NCBI RefSeq assembly: GCF_016785095.1
Contig: NZ_JAEKJB010000015.1
Location: 186,001-250,000, forward strand
Length of the DNA stretch: 64,000 nucleotides
From: Alloalcanivorax marinus
GTDB lineage: Bacteria > Pseudomonadota > Gammaproteobacteria > Pseudomonadales > Alcanivoracaceae
Reading direction: 5' to 3'
Shown: piece after piece, positions 44,532-52,055 of the stretch
How positions within the stretch are numbered: position 1 is the stretch's first letter
Layout of the letters: each line of letters starts with the position of its first letter
The notes under the pieces: model-generated
What the model was told of the DNA's origin: nothing
What the model saw: only the letters and a program-made list of their open reading frames with translations
The model's database searches: none
Made by a program: the position numbers and the translations under genes

Positions 44532-46220
44532 TCAGAAGCGCGCGTTGAGTTCCAGTTGCAGGACATCGATGGCCAGCGGTTGCCCGTACACCTCTTCCGC
44601 GCTCAGCCAGCGGCCACGGGCGGACAGGTCCGGGGTGAACGCATAGCTGCCGCCCAGGAAGTAGCCCTTGGCGTTGGTACCACCGAGATGGAAGGAAGAG
44701 TCATTGAAGGCGTCCGGCAGGGCGTCCGGCTCGATGTACTTATAGCCGAAGAACACCTGCCAGTTGCCGGCCCGGGCCAGGTCCAGATCATCACCAAAGG
44801 CGGCGTGCACCATCCAGGCATCGGCGCCGCTTTCCAGTTCGCCGTTGGTGTCGAAGTTGTTGAGAATCAGGCCGTCCGAACGCTCGAACATCTCGTCCTC
44901 GTCGTAGGCCAGGTTGTGGATGTAGTTACCCGCCAGACTCAGCTCATAGTCGTTGAACAGGGGCGTGCGCCAGCGCAGGTTGATGTCGAGGAGCTGGAAC
45001 TCCGACGCCAGGCCCACCAGTTGCGGCATGGCGGTGTCCGCCTCGTTGCCGGGTTCGAGAACGATGTCGCGCAGCAGGAAAACGCTGTTGCCCTTCTGCA
45101 TGAAGGCCGGCGCCGACCAGTCCGAGCGACAGCTTTGGTAGCCGGCGTAGAGGGGGCACGGGGACGAACGCTGGCCCTCGATATTGTTGAAATCGTAGTA
45201 GGCCAGGGCGGCCAGGAACCGCTGGTCCTCCTGGAAGCGCCAGTCGATGCCAAGCTGGGCACCGAGCAGCCATTTGTCCTCGCTGGCTTTCTTGTTCTGT
45301 TCGTCGGACGGGAAGTCATCGGAGATGTAGCCCAGCGGGAAGGCCCCCAGGGTGCCGAAGAAGGCGCCGTGCTCCCCCACGGACACACCGTTCCAGCCCG
45401 CCGAGACGCCGTCGAAGCCCAGTTCCCCGGAGTAAAGAATGTCCGTGGACACGAAGGGGCTCTTGGCGCGGCCGGCGGTGAAGGTCCAGATCCCCGGGTG
45501 CCAGCTGATCCAGGCCCGGTCCAGCCAGATTTCCTTCTTGCTCAGGCCGCCGCCCAGGGTCTGGGTGGTGGACACAGGGCTGTCGCTACTGCCGGTGGCC
45601 AGGCGCAGGCCGGTGCGCCAGTGCTTGCCCAGGTCCGCTTCCAGGCCGAAGCGCGCACGGACGCGCAGCAGGTTCTCCCGGTCCTGACGGGTATTCAACA
45701 AGGGTGGAAAGACGTTCGGGACGGAAATGTCGTACTCGGTGTCGTTCCATTCCTGATAATCGGCCACCAGGTCGCTGTTGTCGTTGGCGCGGAAGCGGGA
45801 CTCGTTGCGCACCCGCACGTCACCAAACCATTCCACCCGGGACACCCATTCCGGGAAAGTGTTGGGCGCCGCCCAGTTCTCCTCCTTGGCCTGGGTGATC
45901 ACCTCTTCCTTGACCTCGGCGCGGATCCCGTCGCGCACGGTTTCCGGAATATAGGGCACGCGCACGTCCCCTTCACGCACGTCCGGTTCCCGGGCTTCCT
46001 GTTCGGCCCGGGCGTCCCGGCGCGCCTGTTCCATCAAGGCCCCGGCCTGCTCCTCGGTGATCACGCCCTGTTCCACCAGCAGGCGGATCAGATGCACGGT
46101 GGTGTTGCCGGACACGGCCGGCGACGCTTGCGCCTGGTCGCCGGTCTGCGCCTGGGCGGGTCCGGCCAGGGCGACCGCGACCGCCAGGGCCAGCGCCCAG
46201 CGGTTGAATTGCCTGTTCAT
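44532..46220 (-). CDS. Putative outer-membrane porin
   Basis: 562 aa with signal peptide (ends AQAQ), a helical, charged periplasmic N-terminal region (~40-110: VEQGVITEEQAGALMEQARR), then alternating beta-barrel strands to the C-terminal aromatic LELNARF. Fits the putative porin family with an N-terminal coiled segment. It is the only candidate outer-membrane partner, apart from TpsB, of the TonB encoded next to it. Substrate unknown. Confidence 0.8.
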   Translation of the reverse strand: MNRQFNRWALALAVAVALAGPAQAQTGDQAQASPAVSGNTTVHLIRLLVEQGVITEEQAGALMEQARRDARAEQEAREPDVREGDVRVPYIPETVRDGIRAEVKEEVITQAKEENWAAPNTFPEWVSRVEWFGDVRVRNESRFRANDNSDLVADYQEWNDTEYDISVPNVFPPLLNTRQDRENLLRVRARFGLEADLGKHWRTGLRLATGSSDSPVSTTQTLGGGLSKKEIWLDRAWISWHPGIWTFTAGRAKSPFVSTDILYSGELGFDGVSAGWNGVSVGEHGAFFGTLGAFPLGYISDDFPSDEQNKKASEDKWLLGAQLGIDWRFQEDQRFLAALAYYDFNNIEGQRSSPCPLYAGYQSCRSDWSAPAFMQKGNSVFLLRDIVLEPGNEADTAMPQLVGLASEFQLLDINLRWRTPLFNDYELSLAGNYIHNLAYDEDEMFERSDGLILNNFDTNGELESGADAWMVHAAFGDDLDLARAGNWQVFFGYKYIEPDALPDAFNDSSFHLGGTNAKGYFLGGSYAFTPDLSARGRWLSAEEVYGQPLAIDVLQLELNARF

Positions 46221-46284
46221 GCTTAAGGGCTCCTGAAAAAGATCGTGTTTGGGGCTGCCGTGTTGCTGGCCGCGAGGTCGTCGT

Positions 46285-47001
46285 TCATCCCGGCCGCCGT
46301 CCCTGCAGTGACATGCGCACCGGCAAGGTCAGTGACCGCGGCGGTTTCTGATCCAGCGCGTCCATGTCGCGCAGGGCGTTCACAATCCGCCGGTCCACGT
46401 CCTGGTCGCCGCTGGAGGACAGCATCTCCACCCGCGTGACCCGGCCGTCCGGGTCCAGCCAGAGATTCACCTCCACCCGATAGCTGAGGTGGCGAATGTC
46501 CCGGTTTTCGCGCAGCTTCCGCTGGAAGGCGTAGGACAGGTACTGGCCGTAGGTGGCGTTGCCCGCCGCACCGGCGCCGGAGCCGCCCATGCCACCGCCG
46601 CTGCCGGCGCCGATGTTGAAGGCGTCGTTGCCGGCCTGGGCCTCGCCGTCGATCTGCATCGCCTCGGACAGGTCCTGGGACGGCGAAGGCGGCTCTTCCG
46701 GGGTGGGTTCCTCCACCGGCGTCGGCTCCTCGAGCACCGGCTCCGGTTCCACCTTCTCCTCCGGTTCGGGCTCCGGTTCCGGCTCCGGCTGTTCCTCCGG
46801 CGGCGGCGGTGGCGGCAATGGCACGATCATGTCCTGCTTGGGCACCTGACGGCGCACTCCGGCGGTCTGATTGGCCCAGTACCAGATCAACGCGCCTACC
46901 AGGGCCACCGCCAGCACCACGCCCAGGGTGGTGGCCACGGCGGTGACGCGGCGGTTGCGCGCGGCGTCCCGGCGGCTCGATTTCGGTGCTTGCTGTGGCA
47001 T
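46285..47001 (-). CDS. TonB-like energy transducer
   Basis: 238 aa. One membrane helix (~22-42), a Pro/Glu-rich rod (~58-107, PPPPPPEEQPEPEPEPEPEE), a Gly-rich hinge (GAGSGGGMGGSGAG) and a TonB C-terminal domain (~150-235: LSYRVEVNLWLDPDGRVTRV). Spans the periplasm and transmits motor force to an outer-membrane client. Twenty bases downstream of exbD. Confidence 0.9.
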   Translation of the reverse strand: MPQQAPKSSRRDAARNRRVTAVATTLGVVLAVALVGALIWYWANQTAGVRRQVPKQDMIVPLPPPPPPEEQPEPEPEPEPEEKVEPEPVLEEPTPVEEPTPEEPPSPSQDLSEAMQIDGEAQAGNDAFNIGAGSGGGMGGSGAGAAGNATYGQYLSYAFQRKLRENRDIRHLSYRVEVNLWLDPDGRVTRVEMLSSSGDQDVDRRIVNALRDMDALDQKPPRSLTLPVRMSLQGRRPG

Positions 47002-47020
47002 CTCGTTCCGGTCCGTCCGA

Positions 47021-47446
47021 TCAGTTCTTGGGTTTGCCGGTAACCAGGCCGACCTGGGCCAGCTCCAGGCGGCGCAGGACGTCGAGCACCTCCACCACCT
47101 TCTGGTACTGCACCGCCGCGTCGCCGCGTACCACCACCGGGAAATCCGGATTGGTGGCCTTTTCCGTGCGCAGCCGGTCTTCCAGCTCGTCCAGCGTCAC
47201 CGGGTAGGCGTCCAGGAAAATCTGGCCATCGTTGTTCACCGACACCGCCTTGGTCTTGGGCTCGGACAGGGACACCGAGGCACTGGCCTTGGGCAGGTCC
47301 ACCTGAATGCCGGCCACCTGGGCGGTGGCGGTGAGGATGAACATCACCAGCACCACCATCAGCACATCCACCAACGGCGTGATGTTGATGCCATCCACCG
47401 GGCCGTCCTGTTCGTCGTCGTCCATGGAAGCCTTAACGGAAGCCAT
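47021..47446 (-). CDS. exbD: ExbD-type motor subunit
   Basis: 141 aa. The single membrane helix carries the pore Asp (ITPLVDVLMVVLVMFI, D28), then a periplasmic domain with QVDLPKASA and VVVRGDAAVQYQKVV. Pairs with the ExbB domain encoded just upstream (18-base gap) to harvest the proton gradient. Confidence 0.95.
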   Translation of the reverse strand: MASVKASMDDDEQDGPVDGINITPLVDVLMVVLVMFILTATAQVAGIQVDLPKASASVSLSEPKTKAVSVNNDGQIFLDAYPVTLDELEDRLRTEKATNPDFPVVVRGDAAVQYQKVVEVLDVLRRLELAQVGLVTGKPKN

Positions 47447-47463
47447 GCGGTTCTCCTTATTCC

Positions 47464-49401
47464 TTATGCCAGGGCGTCCCGGCGGCCGACCGGCAGGTCG
47501 TCCGCCACGGAGGGGGAGTGAGGGGAGCCGGCGCCACGCAGTTCCGCCAGCCGGGTCACGAACTCGTCCAGGAACACGCGCATGTCGGAGCTGATTTCCC
47601 GATTGCGGCCGTTCAGGCGGTTGTAGGCAAACAGCGCCGGGATGGCGACGAACAGACCCGCCGCCGTGGCCAGCAGGGCCGCGGCCATGCCCGGGGCCAC
47701 CGCGTTGATGTTCACGTTGCCGGCCATGGCGGTACCCAGGAACACCACCATGATGCCCAGCACGGTACCCAGCAGGCCGATGTAGGGGCCGCCGGCGATG
47801 GCGTTGGAGAGCACGCCCAGGCGGTGGCCCAGGGCGCGGTTTTCATTGGTACGCACCGCGTCCATGGAGGCGCGGATGGCTTCCAGGGTTTCCGAGGAAA
47901 TGCGGCCGGTGTCGGCGCCCTGCTCGCGGCGCACGCGCAGCTCGCGCACCGCCACCTGATAGAGCCGCCACAGGGACGAGTGCGCCAGACGCTCGCCCAG
48001 ATCCCGGTCATCAGCCAGTATTTCCAGGCGGGTGCCAACACCGGCGAAGGCGTCGCGGAACTCGGCGTTGGCCTCGTCGGTACGACGGGCCTGGCGGAAT
48101 TTCTGGAACATGACCACCCAGGTCTGCACCATCATCAGCGCCAGCACACCGATGATCACCCAGGCATCCACCGGCACCGAGGAGAGCAGGAACCCCAGGG
48201 CGCCGAAGCCAAACCCGGATTGCTCTTCGTCCACGCCGAACACCAGCAGCCGCGACTCCGGTCCCTGGGACAGGGCGCTGGCGCGCAGCAGGGCGGGGGA
48301 CCGCTCCACCCGCGACAAGCGCACCTCGTCCATGGCGCCGGTGAAGCCGGCGGCGGGCGCCGGGACGGCCGGGGTTTCACCTCCCCCCGCCTCCGCCAAG
48401 GCGGCGTCGGTCGCACCTTCGCCGTTGCCTTCCCCGGTATTTTCCCCGGTACTGTCATTAGCGCCTTCAGCGCCACCTGCCACGCCCGTCCGGTAACCAG
48501 GCACGTCACCGCCCAGGGCGGCGACGCCGTTGAAGGCCGGCAGCGCCACCGCCATCTGGCCCGCCTGACGGCCATTGAGATACAGCGTTACACCCTGGGC
48601 GCCAGTGGTCACCGCCAGGTGCTGCCATTGGTCGGCGGCCAGCGGCTGGCCCCGCTCGCTGCGCTGGCCATTCACTTCCACGAAGGGCACGCCGTTGGCG
48701 ATGCCGATCAGCAGGGCATTGCCGCCCTGGCGGCGGGCGTAGAGAAGCTGCTCGCCGGCGGCCTGGGGCGCCTTGATCCAGGCGCTGAAGCTGAAGGCGC
48801 CGCCGGCGGCCACCGCCAGGGACGGAGAAGCCGGCAGCATCAGCGGCTCACCGCTGAATTGCGCGGCCTGGGCGATCACGCCGGTGGTGGTGCCGGACAC
48901 CGGGTTGGTGGAATCGTTGTTGTAGGCGGTGGCGTCATCGGCGCTGCCGCCCGGCGCGCCGTCGAAGTGATAAACGCCGGCGTAGTCGGCGTCGAATACC
49001 TGATTGCTGTCCGGCAGGGGCGCCTGCGGATTGCCGTAATACATCCAGATGTCCTGGCGGGCTCCGCCCTGGATCTCCGGCACGTCCACCCAGATGTAAG
49101 CCACCCCGAGCAGGGCATCGAAACTCTCGATGCGATGGTTGAGCACCGTTTCATCGTCACCGAGCACGAAGCGCAGGTCAGCGCCGTTTTCCTTGACGCC
49201 GTCGAAGCTGAAGTTGCCCGTGTGCAGGCGGACCAGCACTGGCATCCGCCCCACCCGCTCGGTGATAGCGGCGCCTTCCTGGGTGGTATCCACGGTGATC
49301 TGCTTGCGGTAGCTCCAGTCTTCCTGCCACCAGGCCTGGGCCAGAGCCGGCGCCAGCGCCCCCAGGCAGGAGAGAATGAGTATGAGTAGACGTTGTCGCA
49401 T
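47464..49401 (-). CDS. DUF2341 - LamG-like - ExbB fusion (motor stator with large periplasmic head)
   Basis: 645 aa. Signal peptide ~1-22; DUF2341 (~65-130; AYIWVDVPEIQGG, DIWMYYGNPQAP); a LamG/concanavalin-like domain (~140-310; FSFSAWIKAPQAAGEQLLYA) ending in FTGAMDEVRLSRVERS; an acidic Gly/Asn linker inside it; then ExbB/MotA/TolQ with helices at ~412-431, ~536-557 and ~570-590 (GLLGTVLGIMVVFLGTA). Plain ExbB is ~240 aa and lacks the head. The carbohydrate-binding-like head in the periplasm suggests sensing or tethering. Confidence 0.9.
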   Translation of the reverse strand: MRQRLLILILSCLGALAPALAQAWWQEDWSYRKQITVDTTQEGAAITERVGRMPVLVRLHTGNFSFDGVKENGADLRFVLGDDETVLNHRIESFDALLGVAYIWVDVPEIQGGARQDIWMYYGNPQAPLPDSNQVFDADYAGVYHFDGAPGGSADDATAYNNDSTNPVSGTTTGVIAQAAQFSGEPLMLPASPSLAVAAGGAFSFSAWIKAPQAAGEQLLYARRQGGNALLIGIANGVPFVEVNGQRSERGQPLAADQWQHLAVTTGAQGVTLYLNGRQAGQMAVALPAFNGVAALGGDVPGYRTGVAGGAEGANDSTGENTGEGNGEGATDAALAEAGGGETPAVPAPAAGFTGAMDEVRLSRVERSPALLRASALSQGPESRLLVFGVDEEQSGFGFGALGFLLSSVPVDAWVIIGVLALMMVQTWVVMFQKFRQARRTDEANAEFRDAFAGVGTRLEILADDRDLGERLAHSSLWRLYQVAVRELRVRREQGADTGRISSETLEAIRASMDAVRTNENRALGHRLGVLSNAIAGGPYIGLLGTVLGIMVVFLGTAMAGNVNINAVAPGMAAALLATAAGLFVAIPALFAYNRLNGRNREISSDMRVFLDEFVTRLAELRGAGSPHSPSVADDLPVGRRDALA

Positions 49402-49464
49402 GGTCAGGCACTCCGAAAAAAAGCAATTGGGTCCGTTGTCGTTAAGGTCTTCATGGCACGGCGT

Positions 49465-51060
49465 TCAAAAGCGCGCGGTAACGCTGAAATGCACCCTGGG
49501 GTCGTACTTCTCGGTGTCGCCGGTTTCCGCCAGCGGGTAGCCCAGATCCACGGAGCCGCTGACGTAATCCCAAAGCTCGGCGCGGGCGCCGATGCCAACA
49601 CTGGCCAGGTCGAAGCGGGCCTCCTGTTCCGGCAGCGGATCACGCAACTGCAACTGGGCCCCTTCCCCGAACACATGGAAGCGCAGCAGGCGCCAGGGGT
49701 TGCCGAACCAGCCGTCCAGGGAAGGGGTACGCAACTCCAGGCTGGCCAGGTAGCCGTCGTCGGCGGCCTGCTCGGCGGCCAGGTACCCGCGCACCGAGCC
49801 GGCGCCGCCCACGGCGAATTGCTCGTTGGAGATCAGCGGCCCGGAGGCCGCCTGGCCCCGTACCTTGCCCGCCAGCACCCAGTCCTTGAGCTGCCACTCC
49901 AGGTTGGCGTCCGCCTTGAGCACGGCGAAGTCCGGGCTCGCCTTGTAGCGCTTGTAATCGAATTCCCGCCAGCCACTGCCACCGGAGGGGATCTCGTCGG
50001 AGGCGGTCACCAGACTGAGGTTCAGAAAACCCTGGTAGTCGTCGGTGAAGAAGTAACCGTCGTAGGAGAAGGTAAAGGGCGCGTATTCCAACGGCACCTG
50101 GTCCTCGTCACCGCCGAAGCGCAGCGCCTCCTCGAAATCCTTGAAGTCGATGCCGGCGGTGAAGGAATGCCCCCAGGTCCCGTCGAAAGGCAGGCTGTAC
50201 ACCGCCGCGACGCCATAGGAGTGGCCCCGGCCCAGCACATTGGTGCCGCCCACCGTGGCCACGTCGCTGTCCGAGGTATAGCCGCTGAGCCGGGTGGACC
50301 AGCGATCGCTCAACGGCGCTTCGTAGCTGAAGGACCAGACCTCGGCGTTGTCGGTATTTTCCGGCGCGGTGAAAAAGGTCAGGGAGGCACTGTGGCCACG
50401 TTGCCAAAGGTTGGAATGGGACAAGGTGGCGACCGTGCGCAGCTTCTCGGTGTCGGCGCTGTAATCGTTGTTCAAGGTCAGGCTGGCGTTCCAGGGACGC
50501 TGATCCTCCACCGACAGGTCCACGTCCATGGTACCGGGTACTCGGCCTTCCTTGACCAGCGGCATGACCTGACGCTTGCCGGAGCGGTTGACCTTGGTGA
50601 GCTGTTCCTGGACCAGCTCGAAATCCGGCACCACGCCCCGGCTAAGCGCCGGCACTTCCTGGCGGATCGCCAGCGGCGAATGGTACTTGGCGCCCACCAC
50701 CCGCACCCGTCCCACGGTGACTTCGGAAACCAGCAGATAGACCACCCCGCCGGACACCTTCTGCTCCGGGAGCTCCACGTACACCGATTGATAGCCCCGT
50801 TCCTGGTAGGCTTTCTGCAGGGCGGCGCGGGCGCTCTGAATGTCGCTCAGTGTCCGGTCCGGCCCGAGATACGGATACACCGCTTTTTCGATGGCGCGGT
50901 TATCCAGCACGGTGTTGCCGCGAACGATGTACTCCCGAATGGTAACGGTGGTGGTGGCCGCCTCCTGGGCGGCCAGCGGCGGGCTCAGCAACAGCAGAAT
51001 AAAAAGCCACGCGCCCCCCTTGGTGATAAAACATGACGTTCTTCCGTGCGCATCAAACAT
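49465..51060 (-). CDS. TpsB outer-membrane transporter (FhaC/ShlB family)
   Basis: 531 aa from ATG 51060, the start giving a plain signal peptide (AWLFILLLLSPPLAA); a TTG at 51183 would add 41 unsupported residues. Two POTRA domains (~38-185, beginning IREYIVRGNTVLDNRAIEKA) and a 16-strand ShlB barrel with the L6 motif GSVRGYLAAE and C-terminal VTARF. Secretes the exoprotein by recognising its TPS domain. The mature N-terminus leads almost directly into POTRA1, leaving no room for the FhaC plug helix H1. First gene of the motor operon. Confidence 0.92.
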   Translation of the reverse strand: MFDAHGRTSCFITKGGAWLFILLLLSPPLAAQEAATTTVTIREYIVRGNTVLDNRAIEKAVYPYLGPDRTLSDIQSARAALQKAYQERGYQSVYVELPEQKVSGGVVYLLVSEVTVGRVRVVGAKYHSPLAIRQEVPALSRGVVPDFELVQEQLTKVNRSGKRQVMPLVKEGRVPGTMDVDLSVEDQRPWNASLTLNNDYSADTEKLRTVATLSHSNLWQRGHSASLTFFTAPENTDNAEVWSFSYEAPLSDRWSTRLSGYTSDSDVATVGGTNVLGRGHSYGVAAVYSLPFDGTWGHSFTAGIDFKDFEEALRFGGDEDQVPLEYAPFTFSYDGYFFTDDYQGFLNLSLVTASDEIPSGGSGWREFDYKRYKASPDFAVLKADANLEWQLKDWVLAGKVRGQAASGPLISNEQFAVGGAGSVRGYLAAEQAADDGYLASLELRTPSLDGWFGNPWRLLRFHVFGEGAQLQLRDPLPEQEARFDLASVGIGARAELWDYVSGSVDLGYPLAETGDTEKYDPRVHFSVTARF

Positions 51061-51145
51061 GGGCAAAGGACTCGGCACTAAAAAAAGAGGCAGTGATTCA
51101 GTTAACAGTTTTAAGACGTGGCCCGCCCACCATGACCGAACTTTT

Positions 51146-51161
51146 GTCACCAAAAATTCAT
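51146..51161 (-). promoter_or_regulatory. Partial copy of the shared element
   Basis: Minus-strand ATGAATTTTTGGTGAC keeps the first ATGAATTTT half of the elements at 40994 and 51320 and has CCGG close by (51166-51169). Confidence 0.4.
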
Positions 51162-51194
51162 AACGCCGGTTAGAGGATTCCAACGGCGGACGCG

Positions 51195-51226
51195 AAAAAA
51201 GCCGCCGCCCTGCGAAGGGCGGCGGT
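51195..51226 (-). terminator. Leader terminator ahead of tpsB
   Basis: Minus strand CCGCCGCCC-TTCGCA-GGGCGGCGG, nine GC pairs, then C and T6 (51200-51195). It points toward tpsB, 135 bases before its start, and no gene ends here on that strand. Confidence 0.85.
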
Positions 51227-51319
51227 CACCTGATTGCCGACCGTGTTCCGTCTTTGTTATGAATGGAATGCTCCGATCAACACAGAACAAGACTGTTTCA
51301 ACGTGGCGAAACCGCATTC

Positions 51320-51337
51320 ATTTCATAAAAAATTCAT
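51320..51337 (-). promoter_or_regulatory. Shared direct-repeat element upstream of the TpsB-motor operon
   Basis: Minus-strand ATGAATTTTTTATGAAAT, two ATGAA steps 11 bases apart, 16/18 identical to 40994-41011, followed by CCGG (51338-51341). Confidence 0.6.
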
Positions 51338-51420
51338 CCGGCTTGCGCGGCCCGACATTGTGGCGTCACCGGGATGGCGGCAAGGTAGGCCGGACCCGGA
51401 ACAGGAAGGAATGAACCAGG

Positions 51421-51804
51421 ATGGCGGCACGCCACGAACCCATGGGTCCGCGGTGCCTGGCGACGGCACTGGCGGGCATCGCCCTGCTGGCCACGCCGGC
51501 CGGGGCCGCCCCGAATGATGGCGGCGGAAACGACGACGCCCCGCCCTGCATCACCGTGGAGGTAAACGGCCAACGCGCCCTGCCCTATGAGTGCCTGCAG
51601 GAAAAAATGGCGCCGAGCCAGGCCGGCGAGCAGGTCAGGAACCGGCCACGGCTGAACGCCGAATCCGTAATTAACCAGTCACCCAACCGCAGCGGACAAT
51701 TCAGCCGTTCCACCCTGCGTAACCGCATGGGCAACACCTTCGGACAGGGTGTCCGGCCGCAACGCCCAGCCCGGCGCGAAGCCCCTCCGCCCCTCCCGCG
51801 CTAA
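51421..51804 (+). CDS. Small secreted hypothetical protein of the TPS locus
   Basis: 127 aa from ATG 51421 (ATG 51442 possible). Signal peptide ends near GAA. The mature part has two Cys around CITVEVNGQRALPYEC, which could form a disulfide, and a disordered Asn/Arg/Pro tail. I do not recognise a family. Its upstream region shares control elements with the motor operon, so it may belong to the secretion system. Confidence 0.6.
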   Translation: MAARHEPMGPRCLATALAGIALLATPAGAAPNDGGGNDDAPPCITVEVNGQRALPYECLQEKMAPSQAGEQVRNRPRLNAESVINQSPNRSGQFSRSTLRNRMGNTFGQGVRPQRPARREAPPPLPR

Positions 51805-52055
51805 CCCCCGACCAATCGATACCCCTGAAACCTCCTGGTGCGCCCCGCTCCCTATCCGTGCACCGCACCACCCACCACGCCAACCCCGCCGAACAAAAAT
51901 CATCCTTTAAAATCAACATCTTGTGATCATTTTTTAGCCTCATTAATTTTGGCATAAATGCTGCTTAGACATGTATAACCACGGACAGAACCGAACCGGC
52001 ACGTCCCGCCCTCCGGTTCCGCCCGTCCCCAGGAACAGCGACGACGGGAGGCTTT
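51805..52055. other. Intergenic region with sigma-54-type promoter
   Basis: 251 bases without a gene; the AT-rich right half carries the sigma-54 site described separately. GGGAGG precedes the ATG at 52056. I see no clear activator site. Confidence 0.5.
51949..51965 (+). promoter_or_regulatory. Sigma-54 (RpoN) promoter
   Basis: TTGGCATAAATGCTGCT: GG at 51951-51952 and GC at 51963-51964, the exact -24/-12 spacing; the match to TTGGCAC-N5-TTGCT is close. It points to the 52056-56783 operon. Confidence 0.7.

Larger units (their letters stand above)
51061..51420. promoter_or_regulatory. Divergent control region of the TpsB-motor operon and the small secreted gene
   Basis: 360 bases, AT-richer than the genes. 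It holds the 18-bp direct-repeat element (51320-51337), a partial copy (51146-51161), and a minus-strand intrinsic terminator (51195-51226). No gene supported on either strand here. Confidence 0.65.
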
